A DNA stretch of 64,000 bases from Adineta vaga (GCA_021613535.1 CP075497.1:12648001-12712000), one strand, 5' to 3'. Shown: positions 23,313 through 34,088, counted from the first letter of the stretch. Numbers and translations: made by a program. Notes: generated by a model from the letters alone, not told the origin.

Positions 23313-23716
23313 ATGAAAAAGCTTTTAATTTTTTAGTAAATGATGCTAGCATCACAAACATGTTAGGTGAAAATATTTATTTCTTTTTAATATTTTTCAA
23401 CTATCTTTTTTTATTTAATCGAAATATTTCAGCTATTTTCTAAAAAATAAAGAAATCTTTCGAAATAAATTTGTAAATAAATCAAATTTTTAGTATTTTA
23501 TTTACTGAAATAATAACGAAGGAAAATCATTGAATTATATTTTTGAAATATTTGATGGTTTTTCAGTTCTAATATCCTTAATAGGTAAATCAGATCGTAT
23601 CAATATGTCACTCTCATACCCTTTTCCGAAGAGGATTTTCGATTTATCATCAAATATCAGTGGAAAATTATAGTTCTTGTCATATTTAAATGAAAAGCCT
23701 TTTTTTCATCTCGTAT
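23313..23716. other. 3' flank, no gene seen
   Basis: AT-rich sequence after the five-exon gene. It contains a few possible polyadenylation signals (AATAAA) but nothing else. Confidence 0.4.
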
Positions 23717-24770
23717 GATTATTTCCTTTTACAAGTACTTTAGATAAACAACGATAAATAGAGCGCTTGAGTGCATTGCACAATGAATGTGCGATGCGAC
23801 GCATACTTCGTACAAATCCCAAAGCAAGATATTTGATTTGCATGAGTTCGACTTCATTGAGATGGGAGAAATAACATCTGAAGACAAAAATTAATATTTA
23901 ACATTTAAGCTTTACAAAAATCTTCTAACAGAGATGGGCAATTCCAACTCCGAAGTTGACGAGTTTTTAACCGGAGTTGGTTTTTTTAATCCTATATGAA
24001 GTTGAGGTGGAGTTCGAGAGAAGTTTTGAGAGATGAGATGGAGAGAAGTGGAGTTGCATACTTCCGGAGCTGCCCACGTCTGTCTGCTAAACTAACCGTT
24101 AGTATCGATAATTTCAGAATCAGAATTACCTTCATTATCATTGTAAACATTATTGAGAATTTCTGGAGGCGCATGATAGACCTAAAAGAAACATTGTTTA
24201 TTATATATCAGGAAGAAAACAAATAGAAAAGACAAAATATAAATGAATGTGAACGACGAATTTCACTTACTAATCTAATCTGTGATAGAGATATTTTTCT
24301 ACACATCTTAAACTCAATTGTTAAATATAAACAAGTAGAATATACTTATGTATATCATATGTCTGGATCAAGGTGATTTTAATCGAATAGAAAAAATTTC
24401 TCTATTCTTCATTAGCAGGCGATCATTCTTTGAAAATGATCTCTTTAACTTCTCACTAATTGAGTTTCTTCATCGAATTTTTCAGAACTCGTTTTTGATG
24501 CACCTAAGTTGTGTTCTTCCATCCGTTAATGGCCTTTGTTTCTTTTCATGTGTAAAAGTCAGTACGAGTTTATTCATGAATCAATTTTGTTAAATACGCT
24601 TTCAAAAGAAAATCTATCTAAACTTCGAATATAACATGGTCTCTTATCATATTTGGAATATTCCTATGTACACTGATATTTATATCTCTCTCTACGACAA
24701 TATACAGAAAGAAATAGTAGAAAGGTATCCTATAATGAATCTTTTGTTTCTTTTCTTTTCTTTTTCATAT
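23717..24770 (-). pseudogene. Decayed gene block, tandem copy 1
   Basis: Minus-strand coding-like pieces are visible. One exon remnant (about 24178-24111) starts after an AG and reads VYHAPPEILNNVYNDNEG. A second (about 23878-23717) contains HLNEVELMQIKYLALGF and ends at TGA. They are out of frame with each other and separated by an intron into which a MITE has inserted (23929-24082). The block aligns piecewise with 26290-27250, for example TTAACATTTAAG, then CCTAAAA...TTGTTTATT, then CTACACAT and the 24620-24740 region. It is probably a multi-exon gene that duplicated and died. The product is not recognised. Confidence 0.45.
23929..24082. mobile_element. hAT-like MITE, 154 bp, with 8-bp target duplication
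   Basis: Left end CAGAGATGGGCAATTCC and right end GGAGCTGCCCACGTCTG are terminal inverted repeats (CAGASRTGGGCAR type) characteristic of hAT elements. They are flanked by TCTTCTAA (23921-23928) and TCTGCTAA (24083-24090), an 8-bp target duplication with one mismatch, the length hAT transposases make. The interior is non-coding and carries repeated GGAGTT/AACTCC motifs. The paralogous intron of copy 2 (about 26300-26325) lacks it, giving an empty-site comparison. Confidence 0.8.
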
Positions 24771-24782
24771 ACACATCCTCCC

Positions 24783-25183
24783 TTAATAAAAGCCCATCCT
24801 GTACTAAAAACCCACCCGGAATAGAAGCCCACTGTCAATGTTACAATTTTGCAGATATAACACAGGCCCATTTAATCAGAAATGCGCATATTATGAGACA
24901 AAAGAAATCAAATTATTTCGTTGATAGAATGTAATTCTTTTCAATAATATGTTCAATTGATATGTACTTCAATTTGTTTCCTTCTTTCTACATACATTTT
25001 CAGGCAATCTATTTCTTTTCGTTCTGTTTATAAGTTTCTTTTACCAGAGAATATTTTTCGTGAGCTATTACCATTGTAGAATATAAGAAAGAATTTCTTG
25101 TTGTCTAATTCGTGATAAAAAGCAATCATAACTATATTCTGATGTCTACAGGACAGAACCATCACAACATTTATCTGTAACAC
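24783..25183. other. Intergenic, nothing recognised
   Basis: AT-rich stretch with a few CCCAC-containing tracts at 24775-24830. No gene supported. Confidence 0.4.
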
Positions 25184-25492
25184 ATGTCGAAATCATTCCT
25201 AATGGAAAAAAATTATTTACATATATTACCATTACCATCATCATCATTAATTGATTCAACTGATAATGAATCTGATTTTTCTGTCGATTCTGACGATCAA
25301 ATTATTGAAAATGTCATGCAGATGCTAGACAATGTTATGGATAATAGTAAAGAGTTGTGGATGAATAAAGAAAAAGTGGAAAGTGATGATATTACAATTA
25401 CGACTGCTTTTGAATTTTCTACAGATCGCTATAGAAAAGTGAAAAAAATGGTATCTTTATACAAGCCCACCTTTGGACTTATAATTTTCTGA
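25184..25492 (+). CDS. Possible first exon of an acidic protein (up to 102 aa), truncated
   Basis: ORF starting MSKSFLMEKNYLHILPLP, followed by an acidic serine/aspartate-rich stretch (DSTDNESDFSVDSDDQ) and a helical-looking region. A plausible donor GTATCT follows KVKKM at 25450. No continuation was found: a GC-rich fold-back-like patch begins at about 25498. The gene may be truncated by that insertion, or the ORF may be spurious. Confidence 0.35.
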   Translation: MSKSFLMEKNYLHILPLPSSSLIDSTDNESDFSVDSDDQIIENVMQMLDNVMDNSKELWMNKEKVESDDITITTAFEFSTDRYRKVKKMVSLYKPTFGLIIF

Positions 25493-25497
25493 ATACA

Positions 25498-25790
25498 TTA
25501 GAATCTAGGTTCACCAATTCCATACTCGGATCCGCTCAGATTTCTGGTGATAGAAACCCATCGGATTCCGTTGTGCTTGGATCCGATCGATGACCTTAAG
25601 GCCATTATCCCAGAACGATGGATCCTAGAAGCAGTATTCCGTCTATTTCCGGCGAAAACCTGCAGGATATCTATACTTTCTGCGCTGGATACCAAGGGGA
25701 AAGTACCTGGAATCCTTATGAAGGAGTCGGTAATCGTATCCGATGACAAGATTCAGTCTGTGAGGTACTCGTAATGGGGATGCAAATGTA
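25498..25790. mobile_element. GC-rich fold-back element, diverged copy at 25.5 kb
   Basis: Starts CTAGGTTCACCAATTCC, related to the CCCAGGTCGACAAATCC end at 19090. It is dense in CGGATCCG, GGATTCCG and GGATCC motifs. The interior shares AGAAGCAGTATTCCG with 18770. Open frames on both strands come from the repetitive composition and are not genes. The right border is uncertain. Confidence 0.4.
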
Positions 25791-26124
25791 AACTCCAACC
25801 TCCGCTAGAAACGATAGGCTAGATCAACTGATCGAGAACTCCCACTAGAAAAAAAATATATAAAATCCTAACACACCTAATAATAAAGTATAAGAGATAA
25901 TATAATATCACCCATATTTATTGGGGGTAAACAAGGAGAAGATCAGAACCACAAAACAACTGAGCTGAGAAAAAAGCTAAACATCTCTATATTTATAACT
26001 AGACATAGAGAGAGAATAACGAAATGAAAAAATGAAAAAATAATAACACGAGGGAAAGGAATGAAAAAGAACAAAGACACAACATAGTTAAAAACAACGT
26101 CTAACAAATCTGCAGCAAGTGACT
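25791..26124. other. Spacer, purine-rich, no gene
   Basis: Plus-strand A/G-rich text between two GC-rich patches. Nothing further is supported. Confidence 0.35.
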
Positions 26125-26195
26125 GGCTTTTCTTCCAACGGAATCTAATGGATTTCCGTCATCAGTAATCCGGTCGGATTCGTGAATCTGGGTAC
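26125..26195. repeat. Fragment of the GC-rich fold-back family
   Basis: Contains GGAATCTAATGGATTTCCG, CCGGTCGGATTCG and a terminal CTGGGTAC like the right end of the copy at 26980-27171. It is a short remnant adjoining copy 2 of the decayed block. Confidence 0.35.
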
Positions 26196-27260
26196 AGAAC
26201 AAACATGCGACTTCACGCAAAGCATAAGCACTGTCAATAATATGGTTCTCTATTTGCGTGAGCTGCACTTGCAATGAGGTAGTTCGAGCAGCATTTAAAG
26301 AAAAAAATCAAGATTTAACATTTAAGTTTGTAGAGAAACCTAATAAATTCAGTGTTATTGTCAAGAATATTTGGATCCGCATTTTCCTCCTGATTGCGGA
26401 AACATTTTGGATAACTTGAGGATGCATATAAACCTAAAACAAAGATTGTTTATTGAATATCCTATAGAAAGAGAATACGATAGACGAAATATAATTGAAA
26501 ATAAAAGATAAGAATTTCATACATTGATCGAATATCTGAATTAGATACTTGTCTACACATATCCACAACTCAACTTAGCAATCTGAATGGATAGAACTTC
26601 TTTGTCGAGGAGTAGTCTTTTTTATATGTCATTAGGTTGAGGAAGGTCATTAGTTTCGAAAAAAAAAGTTCTGTTCGTAAATAGCTGACGATCATTTTTT
26701 CGTAATGACCTCTTCAGCTATTCGATAAGAAAGCTCGACAAGAAAAAAAGAGCAGTTTTTCATCTTTTTGTAATCGAAGATTCTCATCTCGTATAAATCT
26801 TTTTTGTTTGTTTAGTCATAAAGTTTGCAACGAAATTTGATTGATATTTACCTGTTCATTTGTTCGTTTTAACTAAGATTCATTTTTTTCGTTAAAATTC
26901 TAATTGAAATTTAAAAGACCATTATATGCTAAATCTCGAATAACGTGATCTCTCATTATGTTTAGAATATTCACATGTATCCCAGGTGAATCTTGCTCTG
27001 TCGGATGCGGATAGTTTCAACCGGGTTCTGTCGTGTTATGCCGGAATCTTTGCCATAGGATTCCGAGCATCGGTTCGTACCGAATTTCTATCATTTCTCA
27101 CAGTGATCTTGTCGGATTCCGACGTGAATTCCGCGTCGGAATCCTACGGCAAAGATTGTTTGACCTGGGTACATCGATATTCATTTCTCTTTCTACGATG
27201 TACAGAGAGAGAGAGATAGTAGAAGAAAATAGCATAATGAATCTTTTGTGTCTCCGTCTT
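26196..27260 (-). pseudogene. Decayed gene block, tandem copy 2
   Basis: Aligns with copy 1 about 2.25 kb upstream. On the minus strand, an exon remnant near 26435-26340 reads VYMHPQVIQNVS and then, after a frame change, NQEENADPNILDNNTEF. The next remnant (about 26285-26205) reads TSLQVQLTQIENHIIDSAYA, corresponding to HLNEVELMQIKYLALGF in copy 1. Both copies are frame-broken. This copy lacks the hAT MITE of copy 1 but carries a fold-back element at 26980-27171. Confidence 0.45.
26980..27171. mobile_element. GC-rich fold-back element, copy at 27 kb, with empty-site evidence
   Basis: Ends are TCCCAGGT and ACCTGGGTA. Internal inverted arms of 22 bp (AATCTTTGCCATAGGATTCCGA against its inverse, one mismatch) are dense with TCGGATTCC. 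In the paralogous copy 1, the text ATGTACACTGATATTTAT (about 24665) runs on without interruption. Here it is split as ATGTA-element-TACATCGATATTCAT, so the insert is younger than the block duplication and TA appears on both sides. Confidence 0.6.
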
Positions 27261-27291
27261 TTTCATATAGTCACTGTGTAGTGATTCACAT

Positions 27292-27429
27292 CTAGGCCTT
27301 AAAATGATCCAAGGTTCGTCGAGATCGATCTTCAAATCGACCTGACGCTCTTCCGTGTGCTGATGTACCTGAACTACCGACAGTATCCACCATTTTCCGC
27401 ATCTCCTCCAACAGATTATACGATGGCAT
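27292..27429 (-). pseudogene. Isolated exon-like ORF (45 aa) of unknown gene
   Basis: From ATG at 27429, directly after an AG: MPSYNLLEEMRKMVDTVGSS, then GTSAHGRASGRFEDRSRRTL, ending at TAG. The composition is protein-like and the flanking TCATGTCTAGGTCATAAAAT is repeated in degraded form at about 27672. It belongs to the 23.7-27.7 kb repeated block. A complete gene could not be assembled. Confidence 0.3.
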
Positions 27430-27529
27430 TCTAAAATTACGAAAATAAATTTATTTTCACATATCGAATTAAGTGAATAGATTTTTTTATAAAACGTATG
27501 TACCCAAGCATACGTTTAGTATAAAATTC

Positions 27530-27690
27530 ATAAACCCTCGAAAAGTGTGATCTCCTATTACATATGAAATATTCACCCATGCACTAGTATTTATATTTCT
27601 TCACACCACAGAAAAGTGAAATGAATCTATTTTTATCTGTTATATTTTCTATATAGTAATCGTGATGATTCATGTCTAGGTCATAAAATT
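27530..27690. repeat. Third partial copy of the 23.7-27.3 kb block
   Basis: TCTCCTATTACATATGAAATATTCACCCATGCACTAGTATTTATATTTC matches 24640-24695 and 26950-27190 piecewise. It is followed by TGATTCATGTCTAGG, which matches 27282-27297. Degenerate and non-coding. Confidence 0.4.
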
Positions 27691-28617
27691 AAGATACTGC
27701 TATTATCATTCCAATTGACAAAATTCTATCCAAACATTGGATGATGTAATTGAACTTCTCTGCAGGTCTCACAATAATGTGCGTATATCTGATTAACATT
27801 TGATAATTATTTCTACCTCAAATGATATCATAGCTGAAGAGCACAGAATAGTTTCACCACTCTAGCATGATAAATCAAAAATATCTTGGAAATAAAATAT
27901 CAATCTATGTTTTATAGCTACTAAATTTGTAATTACTGATTCCAACCACCTTTTATACATATATAGGATTATGACTGAGAATATCGAAATATTTGTATGA
28001 CATAAAAGAAGATGATATGTACACTATTCGATGTTCAAGTAGACTATAATAACAAAAATTCATCATATAACGAATTACAAACATCCTCTTTGCTCTCTGT
28101 CTTTATCAAATTAAAGAAGGATTCCACGTACATAATATGTTTATCAATAAATGAGACTCTATTGTACGTCATATATTCATTTTTCTAATTGGTTCAAACG
28201 ACTTCATACCGATTTCAATTTTTATCTTGATTGAAATGTAGATTCAAATTCGGTAACGATAGATCACTGTTGTTTCAGAGCCTAAACAAATCAGTTTGAT
28301 TACTACTACAAAAATCCTTATTGGACAAAATATTAATTGTTTTCACAGATCAATTGGTCTTGAAATCAAATCATTGATCAATAATTTGACCCAGTCGTAT
28401 TTGTTTTTTCCTAGAAAATAAATTAGATAACCTTTTTTCTTCAAATTATCATAATCTTTTATTGATTTGTAACAAGAAAAGTGTGTAAAAACAGCTAGTA
28501 TTTGTTTTCTCTTCGAATATTTTTAACAATTTCATTGATTATCATTGAAATTTCTGAGATATTTCATTTGACTAATTAATAAAGATAACAATTGAATAGA
28601 GAAAAAAAAGAAATGTT
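27691..28617. other. Intergenic, nothing recognised
   Basis: AT-rich spacer before the 3' end of the next minus-strand gene. Confidence 0.5.
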
Positions 28618-30189
28618 CTAGTCAAGTTTATATATTTTAAGCATATTTGGTTTTTCCATTCTAATAGCCATAATTGATGAATCAGGTGAAATGGAAATAT
28701 TTCGAATATTTTTAATTTTAGTTTCTTTGACCAATCTTGTTTTTCCTTGTTGATCAACAATCCAAAGTTTATTAGTAAACCAATTAACAAATAACCAACG
28801 TTGATCTTGTAAAGGAATTAACATTGAAAAGAATTTATGTTGATTTTCTCCTGAATCCATAGCAACACCACGTCTAACCCTAACCATATCATGTGACATT
28901 AAATCCAATCGCCATTTTAAATCATCATTTTGCATAATTGATAAACAAATATGTTCATTATCACATCGAACATCACGTATTCCAATATCTTTAATTTCTG
29001 AACATTCATTTTTCGAAAATCTCTTTTGTAAAGTCCATTCTAATGATGAATCGACACGATATTGATCAATATGAATACCTTTATGATAATTTATGTATAA
29101 ATCTCGATTAAATGATGATAAAGATGCTAAAACATGTGAACGATCTAATGGTTTAATTGTTTCAATTTTAATTGGATATGTTGAAAGATTTTTAATTGGA
29201 TCATAGAAATAAACTGAATGTATTGTTAAGATTAGAAATACGGTTATTGATGACATCCAACAAATATCCACTAAGATTCCTAAACAGAAGAATTGAATCG
29301 ATAAAACGAAGAAAGAAAGAAAACTGACCATAATCATTATCATTCCATTCAAATTCGTGAATTTTTTTATTTAAATCAAATAAAATTAATTTTTTATTAT
29401 CATGAATAAGAATAAATTGACTTGATAAAGCTAATGTTGACGAATTTGTTTCTAAGAAATATGATTTTAATGGTTCAGGATTCGTTGCAAAAATTTCCAA
29501 TAAATCTTTTGAATTTTCTTTTTTCTTTTTCTTTTTCAAATTATTTTCTTCTTTTTTATTTTCATCATCACTTAGATTTTCTAAAGGATCTTTTTCTCCA
29601 TCCGTTAAACGAGCAGCTAATGCCATTTTAGCGATACGAATTGGTACAGAGAAATTTTTTATATCAGGTAATTGAACATTTATCCATGAACCATCACGAA
29701 TTGCATCACATTCACTTCGAATATTATTTACAATTGTCTAAAAAAACAAAACAGATTTAATTTTTCAATGAATTTTTCTCTTTATACTTGAATTTTATCA
29801 ATTTTCTTTGGATCAGAATTCGATTGATTTAATTTTGGAATAATTTTATTTTTCAATTGTTCAATCATATTTTGTTGATATTGAATTAAATTTGGTTGAA
29901 TTTCATTTTGAAATAATTGATTTAAATCATTTAAACGTTGATTAAATATTTGAGAAAGATGATTAACAGCTGATAAATGCCAATTTTCTAAATCTTCTTG
30001 ACATTTCAAATGAATATGTGTTAAGGAAAATGTTTCTAACAGATTCAATTGTTCATTAACTATTTCTGATAATGTATAAACTGAATCAGATAATGATTGT
30101 GATGAACATATATGTTCTTTTCCATCTTTTTTTAAACATTCATAACAATATTTACAATTATTTTCTTTATCTTTATCATTTAATGACAT
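28618..30189 (-). CDS. B-box-like / beta-propeller-like protein, three exons (490 aa)
   Basis: Exons 29788-30189, 29329-29737 and 28618-29279 sum to 1473 nt, in frame. The N-terminus has a small Cys/His cluster (CKYCYECLKKDGKEHIC) reminiscent of a B-box or zinc ribbon. A long helical segment follows (about 35-135, for example SQIFNQRLNDLNQLFQNEI). Residues 150-190 are acidic/lysine-rich (LSDDENKKEENN). The C-terminal 300 residues look like repeated beta-strand blades (ILIHDNKKLILFDLNKK, DQRWLFVNWFTNKLWIVD, ISPDSSIMAIRM). This fits a TRIM-like architecture with a WD40/NHL-type propeller, but exact family is not certain. An upstream ATG at 30308 opens about 30 codons in a frame offset from this one, so the start was placed at 30189. 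Confidence 0.65.
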
Positions 30190-30308
30190 TTTTATTAATG
30201 AAGAATATTTCTTCAATTCTTTCCCGGTTTTAAACAAAGAATTTCTCTTTCAACCAATTGAATTTCTTCTTTTGTACAATTCAAATGCATTAATGTGTTC
30301 AAATTCAT

Positions 30309-31020
30309 TTTAAAAGAAATTTAAAAAATTTACATGAGAGAAGAAGACATGTGGAATTATAAGTACATAAATATGGAATAATTTTTGATTACATTTACTT
30401 TCTAACATAGAAGAAGAGAAGAAGAAAAAAAGAAAACGTTCGCCACATCGGGTCTGTTTTTTTTTCTTTTAAAAAGCGATGATTTTTTTTCTTTTCTAAC
30501 TGAATAAGCCTATGATGTCGACGACAAGTTATGTTTTATTCCAATGTCATTTTTTGAATTCTGACAAATGTATTAGAGAAATTTTTTCTCAAGAAGAGAG
30601 AATAAAAAGGACTTTTTTCTTCTTTTTTCTTTTTCTGCAAAGTGAGTTAACATTTTCTTTTAGAAGAATATCATTGAATCTTATTAGATATGGTTAAAAA
30701 AGGCTTTTCAGTATAGTTCCTCTGGGATTAGATTGTGAACTTCTCACAGTTCATTTTCGATGATAGAGTGTTCATAAGGAGAACCTGTCTGTAAGGGAGG
30801 AAGAAGTCAGACCCATATTTGTCGACGTGAAACTTCCAGACACTTTTATTTTTACTCGAAAAATCTATGTGAGTTCCAGAAAATATTTGATATTATTAAT
30901 CGTTAATTTTTTATTTCTTCATTTTGCATAATTCTTTGATTTGATTTAGTATAATATTTTCATAAGCAATTGATTTTAATTTTTTTCGATTCCGTTCTCT
31001 TCATATTAAACATACAAGGA
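30309..31020. other. Divergent intergenic region
   Basis: Lies between the propeller gene (minus) and the GT61 gene (plus), so it should hold both promoters. It contains pyrimidine-rich tracts at 30450-30500 and 30600-30640. No gene seen. Confidence 0.4.
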
Positions 31021-31028
31021 TATATAAA
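31021..31028 (+). promoter_or_regulatory. TATA box for GT61 gene
   Basis: TATATAAA about 40 bp before the chosen ATG at 31068. This spacing supports a short 5' UTR and that start. Confidence 0.4.
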
Positions 31029-31067
31029 TTTTGTTTAAGATCGTATTTGTTAAATGAATCAAATCCA

Positions 31068-32417
31068 ATGTATTGTCGGCCAATTCGTTTATTTAAAATC
31101 GTTTTAATTGCTTTATGTTTATCATTTTGTTTTTATGAAATTTATACATTTTTATTCAAATCAAAAAGAAATTTTAGAAAACAAACTGCAAATTTCACGG
31201 GAAATTTTTCATTGAAATCTTTGAAAGAATTTCAAGAAATAATTGAAATTCTTGAACCATTTACAGTTCATTTACCGAAATTTTCTGATGAAGAAGCAAA
31301 AAGTTGGTTTTATAATTCTTCTTATTATAAAATAAATTCAAAAAAATGTCCAAAAGATGATTGTGAAAAAAATGGAGTTTTATTTAATGATCCTAAAGAA
31401 CATTTAAATGTTAAATTAGCTTTTGTTAAAAATGGTCTTTATGCTAATGATGACTGTGGATATAATTATGGTGATGAAGCGATCAAACGGATATTTGAAA
31501 ATGATAACGAAGCTTCAGTAATTTATGATAAAGCATTTATTTATACTGTACCAGATGGTTGGGCATTTCAACATTTTCTTGATGGAATTGGTCCAAAATT
31601 ATCTCATTCATTTACCTATTTAAATAAAATTCCCGATGCTAAAGTACTCATTTTAAGAGGTGCACGATTTGATCGATCTGTTAAAGAAATTTGGGAAATG
31701 CTTGGTTTGTTTACACATATCTTTTTTCTTTTCTTTTCTTTTAAATATTTCTTTTGTAAAATTATAGGTGTTGAAGAATCTTCTCGATTAGTTCATTACA
31801 ATGGTGGAACAAGAGTTGGTGCTCATTTTTTAATAAATCCATGTCGTACACCTGGTATTCATCCACGTTTATGGCATAATGCAAGAAAAATGTACTGGTC
31901 TATATCAAATGTGACTAAAACAACTGATGATCAATCAAAACGGAAAAATTTCATTTATATACAAAGAACATCAACAAATGCAGCAAATGGTGCACGTCTT
32001 ATTTTAAATGATGATTCATTTACTGATTTATTAAAAAAGTATTGTGAAAAAAATTCTTTAAATTATATTCAATATGATCATTCAAAAGATTCAAATCATA
32101 TTAGATATCGTATTGAATTATTTTATAATGCTCGTTATATTATCGGTGTTCATAGTGGAGCTTTATCAAATATGAATTTTGCACAGTCAGGTACAACATT
32201 AATTGAAATAATGCCTTTTAGAGCAGCCACAAGTTCTCTTCCAATGACATGTTCGATGTTTAATCCACGTGATTTAAAAGCATGTGCTGGTTATATTTTA
32301 TATACACAATCGCAATTACTTAATCAAACTTATTGGATTTTACCAACTGTTGTTAATAATGATGGAAATATGAATATTAATTTAACTAGAGTTGAAAAAC
32401 TTCTTCAACAAATATAA
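31068..32417 (+). CDS. GT61-family glycosyltransferase, type II membrane protein (428 aa)
   Basis: Exons 31068-31704 and 31768-32417 are joined across a 63-bp intron. That intron is a multiple of three and open, so unspliced reading would add a spurious phenylalanine-rich insert. A short cytosolic tail (MYCRPIRLFK) and one hydrophobic anchor (about 10-28) place the catalytic domain in the Golgi/ER lumen. GT61/DUF563 hallmarks are YTVPDGWAFQHFLDGIGPKL, RGARFDRSVKEIWEMLG, and near the C-terminus GVHSGALSNMNFAQSGTTLI. These match the HGA-x-LTN region used by EOGT, POMGNT2 and plant xylosyltransferases for nucleotide-sugar transfer. Donor and acceptor are unknown. Its 3' end and trailer are duplicated at 35655-35775. 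Confidence 0.85.
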   Translation: MYCRPIRLFKIVLIALCLSFCFYEIYTFLFKSKRNFRKQTANFTGNFSLKSLKEFQEIIEILEPFTVHLPKFSDEEAKSWFYNSSYYKINSKKCPKDDCEKNGVLFNDPKEHLNVKLAFVKNGLYANDDCGYNYGDEAIKRIFENDNEASVIYDKAFIYTVPDGWAFQHFLDGIGPKLSHSFTYLNKIPDAKVLILRGARFDRSVKEIWEMLGLFTHIFFLFFSFKYFFCKIIGVEESSRLVHYNGGTRVGAHFLINPCRTPGIHPRLWHNARKMYWSISNVTKTTDDQSKRKNFIYIQRTSTNAANGARLILNDDSFTDLLKKYCEKNSLNYIQYDHSKDSNHIRYRIELFYNARYIIGVHSGALSNMNFAQSGTTLIEIMPFRAATSSLPMTCSMFNPRDLKACAGYILYTQSQLLNQTYWILPTVVNNDGNMNINLTRVEKLLQQI

Positions 32418-32550
32418 ATTATCTTTTGTTTTTGCTATTGTTATATTCATAAAACAAAAACATTTTAATAATACAATCATTTATTAGGAACAATCCTTTT
32501 TATGATCAGAATCAGTATCGAACGATTTATCATTTAAACCAAATGAAATC
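32360..32550. repeat. Duplicated convergent 3' junction, copy 1
   Basis: The GT61 3' coding end and UTR are followed by TTTATTAGGAACAATCC...TTTTTATGATCAGAATCAGTATCGAACGATTTATC. These resemble 35660-35850, where a GT61 tail fragment adjoins the 3' end of the minus-strand gene at 35771-36420. Thus the tail of a relic of that second gene sits here too. Confidence 0.55.
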
Positions 32551-34010
32551 AAGTTTTTCTTTGACTAAATTTTGAAGTTATATTGAAACGTAGTGAACAA
32601 AAGTGTAGCAAAGAATATTTTATAAAAAATATAGCTATTCTATAAATATATTTGTAAAACAAAATTCGAAAGAACAAATGATTACGGTTTATAGTACAAT
32701 CATTACATGATTTATTGTTCATTTTGTGTCGGACAACAGAAAGTGGAAAACTTTGAATAAAGATGATTTTGATTAATTGTTATACTTTTGAGATAATTAT
32801 GTTTCACATCTTTACCTATGTTCTAGATACAATCGAATTGCCATCTTATTTCAATAAATTGATTAATATTAGATTGTGTTTCTTAGTATTTTTAGTTATA
32901 CTGTCAAAATATGGAAGATAGATCGTGGAACCGCTGTTTTTTGACCCTTGTAGTACCACCCACTTTTTGACAGTTTGTACACATACGAATGAGCTCTGGA
33001 CAAACGAGTTCCTTCAATCTCAAAATGGTTGTTCATCCCTTGCCCAACCCTCGTTCCACCATACTAAAGCTTCGCATATCACACCATACTGTGCAAGGAT
33101 TAAGCGTATCACTGAAGATCTGCTTTGATAATAATAATAGAATGATTGAATTCATTTTTATTTTTTTTCATGCTAGAAATAGAATTTGTCGTTGATTTTC
33201 TTCTCTTTCCTTTTTTTCAATACTCGTTGCTATTTATTAAACTGCGACGTTGTTATATCATAATTTATTAACAAAAAATAAAAAATAAACATATATATGT
33301 GCAGTTTTTTAGTCTGCTGTTTGATAAAATGAAGATTTTCTTTGCTTTTTCTCTTTCCTATAATGTGAATTTGTTGTGTAGTGTCATATACTTGGCAAAA
33401 GTCTTATTCAATAACTAATATTAACTACAGATTACTCGCTTGTGATAAATCGAGACGAACTTTCATAGAACGTATTTGGAACGGAAGAATGTATGAAGAT
33501 CCGTTTTTGAATGTACTCGAAAGGGCTCCCGCTAGAGGTCACCTCTTGTATGCGTCCGCGAGCGAGACTTTTTGTTCATGGTATTGGTCAACAATAAAAG
33601 CATCTTTTCTTTATAGCTTCATAACAAACAAAAAAGATACGACATCAAACAATTTCTCAGAAATAGAGAATAAGTTAAGAAAGTTTTAATAATTTTTGTT
33701 TTATATGAATATATCTATTGACTATAACTATAAGTAGTATTCCAAGCAGTTTTACATTTTAATCATACTCTCACGTTAATTGATACATATTAAACAGCAT
33801 ATAACATGCGAATAAAAAGCGTAGAGTAGAACTAGATTGAATTAGTACTTCTAAAACGTTCGGAAGAAATCTGATATTTATTTATTTATTTATTTATTTA
33901 TATCTATACTTTCTATTCACTATAATGAGAAGTAAAACTCCGTTTTTTAGATTTAATTCTCAGTGGATTTAAATTATATGGCATCAACAGCAGAACAACT
34001 TACGAATACC
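32551..34010. other. Intergenic; GC-richer unidentified tract at 32920-33125 and (TTTA)n at 33882-33901
   Basis: No gene is supported. The 32920-33125 tract is richer in GC and, on the minus strand, reads partly like a decayed DNA-transposon ORF (VQTVKKWVVLQGSK), but with stops and no diagnostic catalytic motif. A second GC-richer tract at 33450-33590 is unexplained. A short TTTA microsatellite lies near 33890. Confidence 0.35.
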
Positions 34011-34088
34011 ACCCAGGTCGACCAATCCGATAGGATTTTGTAGGAACGTTGGATCCTATAGGGTCCTATCGGATTCGTCGATCTGGAT
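34011..34088. mobile_element. Minimal GC-rich fold-back element (78 bp)
   Basis: Arms ACCCAGGTCGACCAATCC / GATAGGA and TCCTATC / GGATTCGTCGATCTGG are near-perfect inverse complements (34011-34035 against 34063-34086). They are separated by a short GGATCC-containing loop. It is the shortest and cleanest member of the family also seen at 19090 and 26980. Confidence 0.55.

Noticed and set aside
25547-25774. ORFs on both strands within the GC-rich patch at 25.5 kb
   Set aside because: Open frames are a by-product of the GGATCC/TCGGATT word repeats, and they have no start context or family resemblance.
32925-33195. Decayed transposase in the GC-richer tract
   Set aside because: Some mariner-like flavour on the minus strand, but no DDE/D motif, terminal repeats or continuous frame; left as unidentified.
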